The notes beneath the pieces are model-generated. The model made no database searches. It was not told the DNA's origin and worked only from the letters and a program-made list of their open reading frames with translations. A stretch of DNA of 64,000 nt from Parus major (taxonomy: Eukaryota > Chordata > Aves > Passeriformes > Paridae). The translations under genes and the position numbers were made by a program. This document shows, piece by piece, positions 25,201-39,900 of this stretch (its first letter is position 1; each line of letters opens with the position of its first letter). The stretch lies in assembly GCF_001522545.3 (NCBI RefSeq), contig NC_031781.1, positions 12,845,706 to 12,909,705 on the forward strand, given 5' to 3'.

Positions 25201-28200
25201 TGTGAGATGCTGATGCAGATGCTTGTACCTTAATTGTACCTAAATTATCTTAAGTGATGGTAGCTCTGGAGGATCTGTATCTATTCATACCTGTTCTTTT
25301 GAAAAGCTGTTGTGTAAAATTAATGTGACAATCATTGCATGAGATTGTTAAAAACCAGAAGTAGCAAGGGGCTTACCCAAACCAGGAAACACCTTTATGA
25401 GTCTTCAGTTAAAACATGTGATGTCTAATTATTCCCAGTGTTAATTTTTGTGATTAATGGTATGGAATGTGTCTGCAGTGTTCTGGGGCAGGCTTTTGTA
25501 GACCATGGTGCTTTTGTCACTGGAGTTTCCCAGTTGAGCTGGGGTGCTGGCAGTGGCAGGGCTGGTGTGCCCTCCTCCCTTGATGACTGTTCTGTTGATC
25601 AGCTTCAGAGTTGTGAGCTGACTCATTCAAGAAATACTCTTTTGAGTAATCAAAACCATTTGGGCTTCTCAGAGAACAAAAAAAAGACTTTGGCTGAGGA
25701 TGTAGATGTGTTCTTTTTAGATGTTTATCTAACTGTGGCTTTGTAAAGAGAATCCTTTATAAAAAACTCATGCAGTTGTTTTTTCCCTTTAATCTTATGG
25801 TACATTCAAGGTATCTCTTTCTTCTTTGTACCTTTAGTCTCTCATACTCTATGTGAAATTATTAGCACTGCTTATGATGCTTCTGTTATTTGTGCATGTC
25901 CTTACACATATTTTTTCTGTCTAAAATGTCGAATCCTTTCTCTCCAAGATTCTGTGCAACTGCTATGAACATTAGGAGGAGTTAATAGAAGAAAAATAGG
26001 CTTTACAAGAGTAGAGATGACCCTGTGAGTGGGGAAAGGTGTCCATTAAGAACAGGAACTTTGGCCACGCTGTCAAGCTAGTGGACACTATCAGTGTGTG
26101 AATGCTTTGTCCTGCAACACTTAGGCACTTACTTCTGTCCTTTAAGATGCTATTATTTAAAATATAACCGGTGGTGAATGTAAGAATTGAGTGTTCTTCT
26201 CAAAAGCAATTGCTGGCATTAAAACAGGAATGATGGGTAATGGTTATTTCCTGAAAGAACAGCAAATGGTGTTAACTGTGATGGAATGTAGCTTGGTGAT
26301 ATCCTTTGTAAGTGTGTGAATTTCTCTCTTTGCTTAGATTGTTCTCATTAAATAAGCTGCTAATGTGAATTGGACAGGAAATAATCGGCACATAGTAAGG
26401 AAAGCATCAAGACTTATTGAACTGAGAGGTAACTAATGGGCTATTTGCCATGGTCAGTATTTCACTCCTTCAGTCCCTCAGAATAATAAATCTCGATATT
26501 GACCAAAACTCTGGCACACCATGTGTTCAGTTATCATTCCTCTGTAAAAGTACTCAACACCCTTAAATGCAGGATAGTCAAAATGAGGATGTTCTGGCTC
26601 TCTTGCTTTCTCTCTTTTGAGCTGACTTTCTAAAGAGGAGCTAAGCTGAGAGAAGTAGGAAAAACATTCCCATTAATATCTGATCTGATCAGAAAACTGA
26701 GCTTTGAATATTTTTATCTGCATTCATCAGAGATGAATAGTAGTTTTCAGTGAACCCTGCTGGAACCAGCTGCAAGGCATTCGTTTCCATATGCATCTTA
26801 TTAGTGGAACAGTTGTTCCAGAAATCAATGCTACACTCTTTCATAAGGGGAACACAGGAAACCATAGCTTGAGAGTTTGCTGCTACTGTCTGAGCTTGAA
26901 CCCTGATTTTAAAGGTGCACAGCTAAAGTAACTGCTGTGTGTTTTCTCAAATAGACAGGAATTACCATCTGTATATTTTGATTGTTTGTATTCTGACGGT
27001 TCTGGTTCACGAGTCTTCATGTCCATGACACTGTACAGATGTGCACGAGACACATCTGTGTCTGCAGAGCCTGCATCTCAATGTGCACAGACTCCAGGAT
27101 GTCAAGGAGAATGCCTTTTCTCTTTCCTTACTGGCCCTGTGAAGGAACAAAAATACTATCTTTTGTTTCTGTTTGAGAATGAAGAAATGAGTTGTCACAT
27201 TCCTGTCCCAGAGAAGAGGATATATCTTCCTAACCATAGCATGAATAAGGATTTCACAACCACGCTCGTGTTGAGTATTTACCATTAGCAGCTCCCTGAG
27301 GAGAGCCAGCCTTGCCAGGAGCAGCCCAAGTAGTCTGTATCGTTTTTACTAAGCCATATTGCTGGGGAACACAGCTCTGATTGAGAGTCTTGTCATTTAC
27401 TTTGTTTGTCTATTGGCAAGTTTCTAAATAATCTGCTAAGGAAACCTCAGATAGTAATTTAGCTTCTAGTTAGACACAGACACTATTTCATTATTGAATA
27501 CCATTAATACTGTTTGCTCTCTCTTGCCACCTTTTCTTATGTGCCACACTAACAGTTTATTCCAAGTACTGTCATAGTCAATCCTCGTGTATCCAGTCTA
27601 TATTGAAATGCTTGACTGGATTTTTAAAAGTTGGATGCAGATATGGTGAAATTTGATTTTTTTTTTTTGTTGGCAAGGTTCTCACTAGGATTTGATTGGT
27701 TTTCATGCTTAAGTGCACTAAAGTAAATCTTTTGAGTGTATTCTGAATTTTTTCTTTACTGTTTCTTACCAGATAGGCCATTGGCAGATGAGCAGCTTTG
27801 AAAGGCTGAAATATAAGATATGTGAGGAGCCAGTCCCCTCAAATTTCACTCTTGTATGAATTTTTTTCCCTAGCATAACACAGAAGTATAAAATAACAGC
27901 AACAGATGCTGGATGAAATCTTTGGAGCTTCAGATACAGTTGTTCCAATAGTGCATCACAAGTATTTTTACTTTGCACTGCTGCAATCCTAGCTGTGGCT
28001 ATCTCCCCTCACATGAGGGAGCACAAAGAGCTGCTTTAGCTGGGGAGGGAAGACCTCTCACTTCTTTAAAAGTACTGTGCTTTTTGTTGCATTTTCTTTC
28101 AGTGTGAACACTGGGACATTTGTGGAAAACCTCTGGAATTACAACAACCAGTGCACTGTTTCAAAGGACTGAGAATGTGCTGAAGTGCAGCAAAAAGTTG

Positions 28201-28560
28201 TCAATTTAGTTGATCTCTGGGCACTGAAATAAGCAACAGGATAAAATATTTGAAGCTCTTTAGACATAAGAACACGTGAAATGCGTGTATTTTAAGCATG
28301 CAAAAGAAAGATGGAATATTTGGGTAGCAGCTGTGATACAAGCTCAGCAAATGGACTAGAAAATACCCAAAGTCAGAGTGATGTTTTTGTGGTTCTTGGA
28401 TGATTGCAGTGATACATTGAAGTTCCAATCTTGATTTCATATGTAACTGAACACATATAGGAGAATAACAGTGAGGAAAAAAGTATGTGAACAGCAGGGA
28501 TACTTCAGTGAGAAACAAAGCAAGCACGGAAGCTCTGAATAGTCTTGTAGTGTGTGGATT
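22218..28560. other. Intronic sequence without a gene
   Basis: Ordinary intronic sequence. A modestly AT-rich stretch near 26360-26510 contains no simple repeat. A T13 run lies at about 27658. No exon or mobile element is recognised. Confidence 0.55.
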
Positions 28561-28574
28561 AAAAAAAAAAAAAA
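28561..28574. repeat. A14 homopolymer
   Basis: Fourteen consecutive A. I looked for a retroposed body upstream and for flanking target-site duplications and found neither, so it is annotated only as a homopolymer. Confidence 0.9.
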
Positions 28575-28954
28575 GTAGCTTGGCACAAACATTATTGCAA
28601 TAGTCCAAGCATGAAATAATCAAGGAAGGAATTGGAATTCTAGTTGCAGGATATAAGCAGAGTCTTTGTATGAAATGGCTGAGCCAGGCCAGTACTGCAG
28701 TTGATGCAGTAGATGTAGAATTATTTCCATTATTTTTGTTATGTCAGATGGCTTCTTTGTATCTTTCCAGTCACTGCTCAGAAGATAATCTTTATTTTAG
28801 TATCTCTGCCCCAGGAATTGCCCCATCTCTCCCCTTTCTCTCCATCTTGCAGAATGTGGTATTGCAGATGTTTGTTTTTTAATTGTTATGATCCTCGAGA
28901 AGAGCAGCCCCTGCCTGCAGAAGGAGCAGATCTGCCACGCTGGGCTCCCTTGCA

Positions 28955-28978
28955 GGGGGAGGAGGGAGTGGGGCAGGG
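28955..28978 (+). other. Canonical G-quadruplex motif (plus strand)
   Basis: G-runs of 5, 3, 4 and 3 are separated by loops AGGA, AGT and CA. It lies in a GC-richer patch (about 28900-29200) that also carries chance ORFs on both strands. Structure is predicted from sequence only. Confidence 0.7.
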
Positions 28979-31900
28979 ATTCCATCCACCAGCCTGGCCA
29001 GGTGTGCCATGGGATGCAGGTGTCTTTGTCCTGTGTCAAACATCACAGGTCTGTGGAGAAAGGAGGAATCAAAGAGGGACTCACCTAGATCCTTTGGTAC
29101 TGCAGAATGAGTGCTTAGCAGCTGAAGGCATTCTAACTCTTGCAGTGTCTCTGAGGTGGATGTGTTTGTGTGGTGGGGCCTGAGGGACAGGGCAGTGTAA
29201 GTAACTCCTGGAGACCCCCATGCCGTGCACAGCAGAGTGGGAAATTCAGTGTGAGTCCCAGTGCTGTGCTCTGTCTCTGAGGCCACACATCCCACCTTAT
29301 CAGATGCTAATTGGAGAGACTTGGTTGCCTTGGAGACTGTCTCCTTTGGGGGAGACCATGTTGGGAGCACAGCTGTTGTGAAGCTCCTGAGCTAACAGAA
29401 GTTCTTCTGGAGGTGATCAGTCCATGGAGCTTAATTCTTCCTTCATCAGCAAACTTGATTTCTCCCTGTGCTGGTGCTTTGTTGAAGTTCTTAGTCTGTT
29501 TGATGCTTTCAGTTTTTTCCAGTGGGTTTGAGGAAGATCAGGTTCTTTTCCTATTCAATACACAGAACATTTGGTTTTAAGTTACAAAGCTTTTTTTAAA
29601 GACTGCATGTGCCCAAAAAGTTGGATGGGCACACTTTTAACTTGTCAAATTAAATAAATATGAAATCTTGCAATGGAGAGCAGAGCTGTGCATATAAATT
29701 ACATCTTTAAACAGCACTTGAGTGATTTTTCTGGAAATGTTTTCAACTCTCCTCTGAACTTTTAAGGGTCATCTCTGTAGATTTTCTATCTGAGGGAAGC
29801 TATTGGCACTGGAATGATTTATTCAAGAGGTATGTTGCTCTGCAGTGTAAAAATAATGTCAAGCCTTACTGAGAACCTGAGTACCAAGCTTCTGTTTTTG
29901 TAGAGGTGGGAAAGCAAGTGGGTTTATTTAATTCAACTGAACCCTGAATTAATGTTTTCTAAGTGTGTGTTTCCACCCATTCCCATCTCTTTACACTGCC
30001 CAGTCGTGAGATGAGTGGGTCTGTGGGTTGATAATATTTTCAGGATAATTAGTGAGATGAGTGGTTTCATTTGTGCAGAATTAGGAACCCTTTGTCCCTG
30101 TTGCAGAGATGGAAAGATTGGCACTTGACCTGCCATAGTAGGGACTGGTGAATGTTGCTTACTCATGGAGCTCTTGTGGCTGAACCCTCAGTAAGGTGAG
30201 ATATTTTTGAAACACATAACTCAGAAAAAATATTTAAGATTTGACCAGAAAGTAACTCTTCCACTGAAGGAGTCTGCTGCCATGAGTATTAGGCCTTCCA
30301 TCTTCCTCCATCTCCATCCTGCCTGTTTTCTACCAAACAATCTTTCTGAGTTTAACCTAAGCCAGTCTGTTCTGGCCATGACTGATAAAAACCTCTCCCC
30401 TACATCCCTGTTTGAATGCAGTTTCACTCCATGCACATTTTCCCCACACTTCTGTAGGATTACAGCTTTGCAGGTTGCACATCTGTCCCTGGCACAGCTG
30501 TGTGAGGTAAGCTCATGCTGTGAGCACAGCTGTGAAGAACAGGAGGGCACAGGCAGGCTGGGTGCCGTGTCTCACATCACCCCAGTGTGGCTCAGATGAG
30601 GTCTCTGATGCTGGCCCATGCTGCTTTGTTTAGCTTGATGTAAATTGAAGCATTCAGGCCAACATCTAAGTTTTGCAGGTGGCAGAAGGTTCAGGAGGAG
30701 CTGTTCCACATGGGGTTCTTGGTTTCTGACTCTCTTGCGAGGTTTTCTAAACTGTCTTGGTGTATAAATTTCCTCAGAAATGAACAAAAGAGGAAAAGTC
30801 CCTCCAGTTGAATGCCTGAAGGTGATGAACACTGGCATGTGACTGCAGTTTCTGTTGCTTTCCTTATGTGGAGCAGTGAAACAAATGTTTCCTATGTGTC
30901 CCTACAGTACACTCACAGCTAGAGCTGAGGTGACAGAAGTCCCTTAAATGTTGATAATTTGCTTTTGCACCGTGCTGGGTTGAGACCTCCCAGGGCCCCT
31001 CTGCTGTGTTTCACATCACCTGGCCCTTGAGCACTGGGGTCCATCCCATGTGTCAGTCCTGGATGAACAAACCACTAAGTGGACACGCTCAGAATGAAGA
31101 AGTGAAAGTTATGTGATTTGCTTTGTGTTCCTGTGAACGCATTTCCCAAGTACAGGAATGAGATTTACCCGGAGGTAGCACAGCAGTGAAGTCATGGAGA
31201 GTTTAGATCACTTCATGTTCAGTTTTACATGCTGTCTTTTGCTCCCGAGGTGTGGCTCAGGCTGCTGAGCTCAGGCTGCTGCTGGAGCCTTCTGGCCCCT
31301 TGGGCTATGAAAAGCCATTTTACATGCCAGATGCTAGTCTGCTCCTACCCAGAGGTGATGTGAACTTTTCAGATAGATTCCAACTTGGAAGCTTCTGTGG
31401 CACTTGAGATCGTGTTTTTAATTTATATTTCTGTTGCTGGAGACATGAAACTGAGAAACTTCATGATACACTATTAGCATATGCTGATCTCTGAGGAAGG
31501 AGATTTGCTCTGTGAAGGTGATCGCAGAGAATTGGATGTGACTTTTGTACAGAAGGGCTCAGTGCATGTAGTCCAGTTACTGCTTATATTGCACAAGGGC
31601 TCCCCAGATGCCTGTGGGACATAATTGCTCTCAGTGCAAACACAGAAAAGTTACCTCTACCTTAAATTTGTGCATGTCATCTGACAGGTGGCTTGGTGTT
31701 AAATGCATTGATGGCTGAAGCGGAGTGTAATGAGGTGAACTCTATGAGCTGGAGAATGTACTAAGAGCTTCCTTTTTCTGCTGTTAAAACAGCAGAGCTG
31801 TGCAGCTCTATGAACAGTTAAGTGCTTCACATTCCTCTGAAAAGTCTCCAGTGCCTAAGAAGCTCTGAGCTTATTTCACAGCCTCCAGTTGTGCTCTGTG

Positions 31901-34900
31901 TTCACTGCTCCAATGTTGATGCTTGTGCATCACTAAACCAGTGCTGTAAGGTCACCCCTTTCTCTCAGATTGGGTCAGAGTTACCCAGCAAGTCTGAAAG
32001 TCCTGGTGGGAGGGGAGTTGGTAGCCCAGATGCAGTAGAAGGCTCAAATACATATGGCTATTTTTTTTGGAAATTAGACTAATCCATGGTGGGCCCCTAT
32101 TCAAAATGGCAAGTGCTCACAAGTAGCTTTTCAGAACACGTGCCAGTAAAGTTCTGCTTCTGCGAGGAAACCCCTGCGAGTTCGGCAGATGGGTTCTGAA
32201 GGCTGGAAAATGTCTGGGTGGTTCAAGTGATCAAAATATTAGTCATAATTCTATCCTGTTGTGCTAAGTGAAGTATAACTGTTCAGAGGAAATAATCCAA
32301 GTCCAGCCTTTCCATTTGATGCCCTGATCATACATGCCAATGGAGGAGGTCTGCACAGGAGCCCTTGGAAGAGGGATTTGTAGGCAACCATCTGTTTGGC
32401 ATTAGCAGAGGACCTTAAATGAGGGAAGGTGGTGTGGTGTGGCACCTGAACACATCATTCAACATTGCATCTTACTATTTCATTATGAGCAGGAGTACAG
32501 AGTATGGTAAACATATTCAGCTTCTTTTCCCCCAAAGTACTATTGGAAACTGTAATAAAAAGTAACTGCTGGGAAAGTAGTTTTGCTGAGTTATGCTATT
32601 TCTGAAAATGCATAATGCTCCATAGGCTTTTAAGTGATACTGGGCATATTTAACATTCTTTGATGTTAATTTCCTGGCATATGGACATCTCTACTTATTA
32701 AAATAAATAAGTACTTTCAAATTTAATGAAATGATGGAGGAAATGGCCTTTTTTCACATTCACGTCCGCTTCACTGGATAATTTAATGTTTTAAAATGTA
32801 AGTTCATATTAAAGTTTAAAATTCAAGTATTGGTTTTTGAAATTCTGTAATAAAAAGGTTTTGCTGTGGGAGAGCTGTATGAATTACTGAGCATGATAAC
32901 ACGATTAGCAAAGTCTAGCTGGTGATTTCTTTGGTACAAAATGCGAGCTGTAAATCTTCCCACTAGGCCCTACAGCACTGGTCTGCTGGTGAGAACTTGT
33001 GGTACTGATGGCTGTTCCATTCCTGGGGCATTACTCTGCAGCCTGGCAGACTTGCCAGCTGTCTGTATTCCAGAGTGAAGGTCCAGCTGGGGAAAAGGTC
33101 TCTACATCATTGACTTTCTCCCCCCTCCCCATTTTACTCTCTCAGAGATGAACATTTGTTAATATTGGCTCCCAGAAAGATCTTTCTGTATTCTTCTATA
33201 CTAAACATGTATATTTGCTTCCAAGGTCTTTGCATCTAATGGGAATGATTTTCTTTACAGGTATTACCATGTTATTATTAAGTGCAGGAAATGCACTTTA
33301 GCTATCTCTTCTGTGCTAAGGGAGAGCAAGAATTCCCTGGAGAATAAGTAATGTTCTATGTAATTGACTGGATATAAATATTTGAGTCCTAAATATTTAA
33401 TGGAAATCATTGTGTTTGAATGTAGTGATGTGCAGATGATGGAAGTTTGTTCTGTGTCTTGCATGTCTAGAGAGACTGCTCACGTGCTGTGTTGAAGCCA
33501 AGGGTGGCTTTATTTCATTTCAAGGCAGACTAGAAACTGAAGAACTTATTTTCAGGGAGAAAAATGGCAAGAGACCCGAATGAAAAACCTACTCAGCTGA
33601 AGCAGAGGTGACAAAGTTCACTGTGATTATATTGATTTTAAATTACTGTGTAGAGCTGGGACTAGCCTGTGTCTAGTCCTGCTCATGATGAGAAGAAGAA
33701 AAGAAATAGGCATGAATACTCTCCCCTCTGCTTCCAAATGTTTTTTTACCAGTATGAAAATCTGAGAGCAGCCTTGTCCTCCTGACGTTCCCAACAGGCA
33801 AAATCAAGGTGTTCCAGCATCCTCAGTGGAGCTGAAAGGGGATAAGAGGCACAGTGAGATCGAAACCTGTTTTTTCTCCCTCAGCAGCCTACCCCTGTGC
33901 CCTGGCTCCTGAAGGGAGGAGCACACAGTGCCCTGTTGAGTGTGTAACAGATGCCTCCAGTCTGTGTGTGCCCCCAGCTCTGCCAGAGATGACGTGAATA
34001 GGAAACAGAGCATGTCTTGAGTTTGATGCACTTTTGGTGGAAATTACTGCAACTGCCTATATCACAAATTAAAACTGAGCTGGAATTAATAGCAATTAAC
34101 AGCATCTATATTAATCTACCAGAAGTTTTACAGAAGAGTCATTACTGTTTAACTTTATGTAGTTTGCATCTGTTTCGCTGTCAACAAGAAAATTATCCAG
34201 TCATTTAGAGTTAACCATTTACTTTAGACTAGTCATTTGTTTTAGTATCTAATGTGTCTTTGGGGAACAAGAATTTAGAGCAAATAAAGCTAACTGTGGT
34301 AAAAATGGATATGTTATTATCAATGTTATATATATTATTTAATGAAGCTCTCAGTTGCCATGTGACTGAGAGAGCACAGGGGTCTATCCTCTACCTGCCG
34401 TAGATCCAGCAAAATTTTAATGGGAGATGTTTGAACCTCCTTGTTTGGTGTGATGGAGGGAATGCCTGAGGCACTTGGGTAGGGAAGATGACTGTTTCTC
34501 TTCCTTCCCCATGGTTTTTCAGCAGTCTGACATAGTGTGCATTCCTGGGCTCATGCCAAGCAGAGATGTGGCCTCCAAGTGAGACTTTATTACTTCAGTT
34601 GTAGATGATTAATTTTGTACCAAACCGTATGGGCCTGATTAACCCAGAACACTGCAATAATGCTGTTGTAAAGATCTTTAGTGCATCCATTACTTCAGTT
34701 TCCAGTCTGCTTTTTCACTAGAAAGAACCCATTGTTTCTTACCATTGAATTCTGAAGTAGGGTTTGGGCTGTAAAAATCACACTGAGCTGACAGTGGCTT
34801 GTTATGTTTAACGTTGCCTTCATTGAGGGAATGTCCAAGGTGTCCTTATTTGTAGCACCTTTGTAAGAGGTGCTACAGAGGTTATTGTTTCCCTCCACCA

Positions 34901-36940
34901 CTGTAAGGGAGAAAAGAAAGCCATTATCTGTCCTGAGCCATCCAGGAGACTCAGGAAGCAGAGACTGGGGTCCAAACCAGGGTTTGTAGATGTGCTGCAT
35001 CCCTTTCAAGGCACAGCCCAGTCTGTGTGGCAGCACAGCTGTCTGAGCCATGCAGGTGTGTTATTCTCTGACTGGGGAAGCTCCAGCTGTCTGGAGCAGG
35101 TTATTCCTGCAATGCACGAGGATGCTACCTGCATTGGGTCTGTGTGATTGGAAGACACGGGCTGGTTCTGCAGGCAAGGCAGGATGCTTTTGCATTCACA
35201 AGTCTCTCAGATTTCTTAATAAGGTGTTTCAATATCTTTGGGGTGTGCTTGTTGGTTTTATATGTTTTCAATTTCAAGCTCAAAAATACTTTGTAGCTCC
35301 ACTGTAGAAGTGCAGATTAAATAATCTATCCATATTTTGCAAATCACTGAACTTTAATACCTTTATCTAAAAGCGTTTTTGGGGCACTGCTTGGCTCTTA
35401 GAAACCTGCTGTTTGTTAAATCACTTTTTAGGTTTTGTATAGTTCAGGCCTTCAAAAAATAAAAATAACAATCTTCTATTGTCCCTGGAAAAGCCTTGTA
35501 GCCTTATCAGCATCCTCCGGCTTGGCTGGGGAAAGCAAATACACGCCCTCACGCCAGTGCCCATGTAGGGACACAGCCTCGTGTTATTTCTGTGGGATTG
35601 TGACTCCTGTGACCTCCTGCTGGTGGAGTATTTGTCTGAATAAACCCTCTGATGATGTGCTGCTGACAGAACTTACCCATACTGGGGGAGCAGCGATGGT
35701 GTGGAGCAGGGTGCCATTCAGACTCTTGCACTTGGGAAAAGAAGCGTTTTTTTGCTGAATCTGGAAGAAGGAGAACAGAGTTTGTGGGAATCACTTGTGT
35801 TTCCCAGCTGTGGCACTTCTGCTTTCTGCTTCTCTTCAGCCCAGCTGAAGCTGGAGGTGATAGACTTTAGTCTCATTGTCAGTCCTCAAATTTCTTGCCT
35901 TCACACATCTTTCTTCCTTGAACATCCATAGCAGGACAGAGACCTCCAGCCACTTACACTGTTCTGTGTCTCCCACACTTGAATAATTGTGCCCTGTCTC
36001 CACAGGACTTGCTTTCACAAAAGGATCTATTGCTGACTTTTTTAGACTCTAGAATGCATTATCTTGATGTATACACATTGTTTCCCTAGATGAAAGGGAA
36101 ATTATTTTTAATCAATGAAAATATAAATGCTATTCCTGTATGGCTTTAAACCCACAGAGCTGGAAACAATCTGACCATGTCCTGCCAGCCATCGCCTCTG
36201 AGAGGTGTTTCTCAAGCAAGCTGCATGCCCAGGGGCTGACAGGAAAAGCTTGCTTCTTAAAATAAACCAGTTTCTAAAAGTCAGGTTTTGGCTCCCTGGA
36301 AGCCTATATTTTTGCAGCCACCTGTCCTGACTGCTTCCTGGTGTGATTTAAACCTGTGCAATCTGCCACTGTATGCTGACAGAGATTGCTTTACAGTAGG
36401 CTGGGCTGCGGGGCCGTGTCAGGATGTGCTCTAGGAGTATTTCACTGCCTCCTCTACGTGGAGGTGGGCAAAAACCCAAACCCCTCAGCTGAAACTCCAC
36501 ATGGTTTGTATGAAGCTGTTAAGGCTGTAGACTTCAATGGCAGAGAGAGATTGAACTGTCAGAAACTGGGTCCATCTTCTGTAACAAAAAGGAGAGATAA
36601 AGGAAAAAGCACCTCCCGCAGGCAACTTCCATAAGTGGAATTTTGTTACATGCAGACCTCCAGGACAATCAGACAAGGATTTTGATTCATGGGATAGCAG
36701 TTACCTTTAAAATAGTGAAGGTTGGGTTGAGGAGAAGGTTGTTGTTAGATTAATTAGTGTTGATAGAATTGACACAGGTACAATGTACAATTGCTGCAGT
36801 GGGTAGAAGTCACCAGACACAGAGCCAGTGGAAGCACACGGGGTTGGTTGTGTGCTCAAATTTATCTCTTGGGGCACAGGTGACTCATGAACAAACCTGT
36901 GTAAATGTGAGATGAGTTTTTCTGTGTTCAATGCTCTGAT
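28979..36940. other. Intronic sequence without a gene
   Basis: The main visible structure is a 13-base exact direct repeat, GTGAGATGAGTGG, at 30006-30018 and 30052-30064 (46-base spacing). An AT-rich block at about 32640-32900 has several TTAAT and ATTAAA motifs and is a weak non-coding-element candidate. No exon or mobile element is supported. Confidence 0.5.
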
Positions 36941-39900
36941 TAAGAACTAAATACCCAATTTTTTTTATTTATCTAAGAAATGCATTATCGGTTAATTTAA
37001 ATTAAGTTCTTCCTTTGATAGTCAGTTTCTCTCCTCATATTCAGTCATTCCTGTTGGGTGTTTTTAACTGCATGTGTGTATCTTAAAGCAAACTGATGGA
37101 AAAGAGGAATACATATTCCACAGCATTGAAATAGATTGAGAGTTTTGTCTTCAATGGCTTAAGGAGACACTTTCGAGACCTTGCAATATAAATAAATTCT
37201 GCAGACATAAAACTTTTTTTTTTGCTTGTTCAATTCAAAATGATACCAGTATCTCCTACAGAAATTGATAATACAGAGAAAATGGACTTCATTTTCAGGG
37301 AGATGAATTAGGATGAAAAAATGCTTCTGGAAGGGGGAATTTGGGAGAAATCTTAATAGAAATCTGCAATTAGTTGAATGGCTGGTTATCTGTGACAAGA
37401 CATAATATTTACTAGACACTGCAAGCTGCATGTATACTTACAAAGAAAAATGTGAAATAATATTCAAGTTTGTGTCCTGTGTGTTGTAAAATGTGGGTGA
37501 TCTTTGCAAGGCTTTATGGCTTAAATAAGTTTTTGAGAAAATATTGGAAGAAACATATTAATGGAGTATAAGATTATGAAAAAGACTGTGTTTGGCTGCC
37601 TTGTTAAAATCTTTGTCAAACAGACATTTTATTACACTTGGCTCTCATTTGATAAGCAAGGCCAGCAGAATGGGGATCTTACATTTTTGTCAGTAAAGGC
37701 AGTTCTGTAAAATAAGGAGGAAGAAAATCTATCCCTTTCACCACATAAATGAAGAGTGGAACAAACTGAAAGCTAGACAGTAAATGCTATGAAGTCTGAA
37801 CCCCTAAACTCCTTTCATCAAATACTTCAAGTTTAAAAAAATAATATTGAAATCCCACTGGAAGTAATTTTATGAAAATTAGAAATCCTATTCTTAGTCC
37901 TGGAGATGGTTTCAATCTTGCATTGATTAGTCACAGGTATGAGGATCAGGTGAAGTGTCATTAGCTTGTTTTTAATTGCAGAGGGAATTTTATAACGTAA
38001 AATGTCTATATGAAACAGGAAATGTAGAAGAGAAAAACAAGATAACTCTTGAAACTGAGTGCTATATGTGAAGTATGCTGCTTTGTCCATCTCTGACAGT
38101 TTTCCAGGTAATCTGCAAATCATGTGTTGGTTTTCAGCGACATTTCCTCCTGTCCACATTGTAGTGCAATATTAATTTGGGGTTTTGTGTGCTTCTGCAT
38201 CTTGGGTTTTGTTTTTCAGTAGAGGTGGGAGCCCCATGGTGGCTTCCATTCTACTGTCTTGATGATCATGTTGTCTCCTGGTGGAAATGGAGGACATCCA
38301 GGCCTTTGAATTGATATGGAGTAAAACCAGGGGATGGAAATAAATGCAGGCTGCATCTTCTTTTACCGTCTGAGGTTTATTTCTCTGCTGAATTTTGAAC
38401 TTACTACCTACTCCCCACAGCATTTGGGATGTAATTGTCCTGGGAAGTGCTCCTGCAAAGGCCTCTGGTCACTGCCTAAATCACTGCATCAGCTGTACAA
38501 ACTCAGAGATGGACAGGAAAAAGGGGTGAGAATTATTTTTCCAGTCAGAGAAGAAAATAAGAGGCTGTTGACATGATGGCCAATGACTAATTATCACCTG
38601 TTGCTCCCACAAGAGCTGAGCAGGGGATTAGCATTCCCTGTGCTCCCCCTGCTACTCCTGCCCTCAACTGGAATTTTTTTCAAACCGTGTTTCAGATGAA
38701 AATGCAACAGTCTGGCATGAATGAACACCGATATAGATCTGTCTAAGCTCCTTTCTCACTTCAAACTCAGTGATCGTTAAGACAGGATTATAAAGAAGCA
38801 AGAAAATTCAGCTCAGAAGTCTTGAAATCAAAGCAGTTCAGTAAAACGAAGGTATTCTCAAACCTTTGTGTCAATTAACACTGGGCTGTGACAGCAGAGT
38901 CTCTTTTACCTCATAAAAATTCTAACTTGTGCTTATTTGGGTGGGTGGATTTTAGCAGGGGGAACCTATAAGGCTTACTTTTGATTAGCTTTCCCCAGGT
39001 GCTGGGTCACATCAAGCAATGCTTGACAGTTGGGTTTCTATCACTTCAAAGAAGGAAATATTTAGCATGATCCAGAGATTAGATGCCCATGCTGATGCTG
39101 TTAACTGTGCTGAGGACATCTTTTTTTTCAGCCAAATACGTGTCCCAGAGGAGGCGTTTCTTGCTACCCATCAGAAGTATTTAAATTTGGAAAAATTTCT
39201 ACAGATTTTGGTACAAATCCTACTTACAGGGAATAAATTCCAGAGCTCAATTTTTGCAGTCACTGAAACAATCATGAAATTTGATTCTTATCAGTAATTC
39301 TGTAAAACTATACCCTGTGGTTACGAATTACACTGCCTATATGCTCTTAATAATGTCAGGTCACTGACATCCAACTGTGCATGAAATAAATAAGTATAAA
39401 TACTGTTGTAATCTTCTTCAAGCTTGTTTTAATATTATTGATTCAACCCAAGTAACATCATTACTGATACAGTAGGTGTTTTTATAGTGGACCTTTTCCA
39501 TTTTAAAATTCAATTAATCATGGCATGGCGTAATTATTTTTTTTTATTGTATTCATTCCAGGGAGTGAAATAATTGGCTGCTTTTGCAAAATGTAGCTGC
39601 TTTAAAGAAAAAGAAAAAAATCCAAAATCAAATTAGAACATTTTCCAACTACCTAGGATCCTCTGAGAGTAATTACGTTACAATATACAGAGTTCACTCC
39701 ATGCACAGCTGAAATGTGGTCAGCCAATTCCACAGTGAAATGAAAGAACCATTTAACAATGCTTAAGAACAGCACAGAGCAGATCAGTACATGGAGTGAA
39801 GAATATTAAACTTCACTGAAAGTTTTAGGTGTTTAGAACGTCATTACTAAAATTGAAATTGTCAGGCTCCCGGGATTAATACCTCTGTACTTACAAAAAT

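Noticed and set aside
28540..28574. A14 run as the tail of a processed pseudogene
   Set aside because: No recognisable gene body upstream and no flanking target-site duplication.
28201..28623. 140-codon minus-strand ORF
   Set aside because: Includes a homopolymer-encoded Phe run and hydrophobic low-complexity sequence; no sign of a gene.
28879..29370. 163-codon minus-strand ORF
   Set aside because: It lies in a GC-rich patch with overlapping plus-strand ORFs and has no domain or exon boundaries I can recognise.
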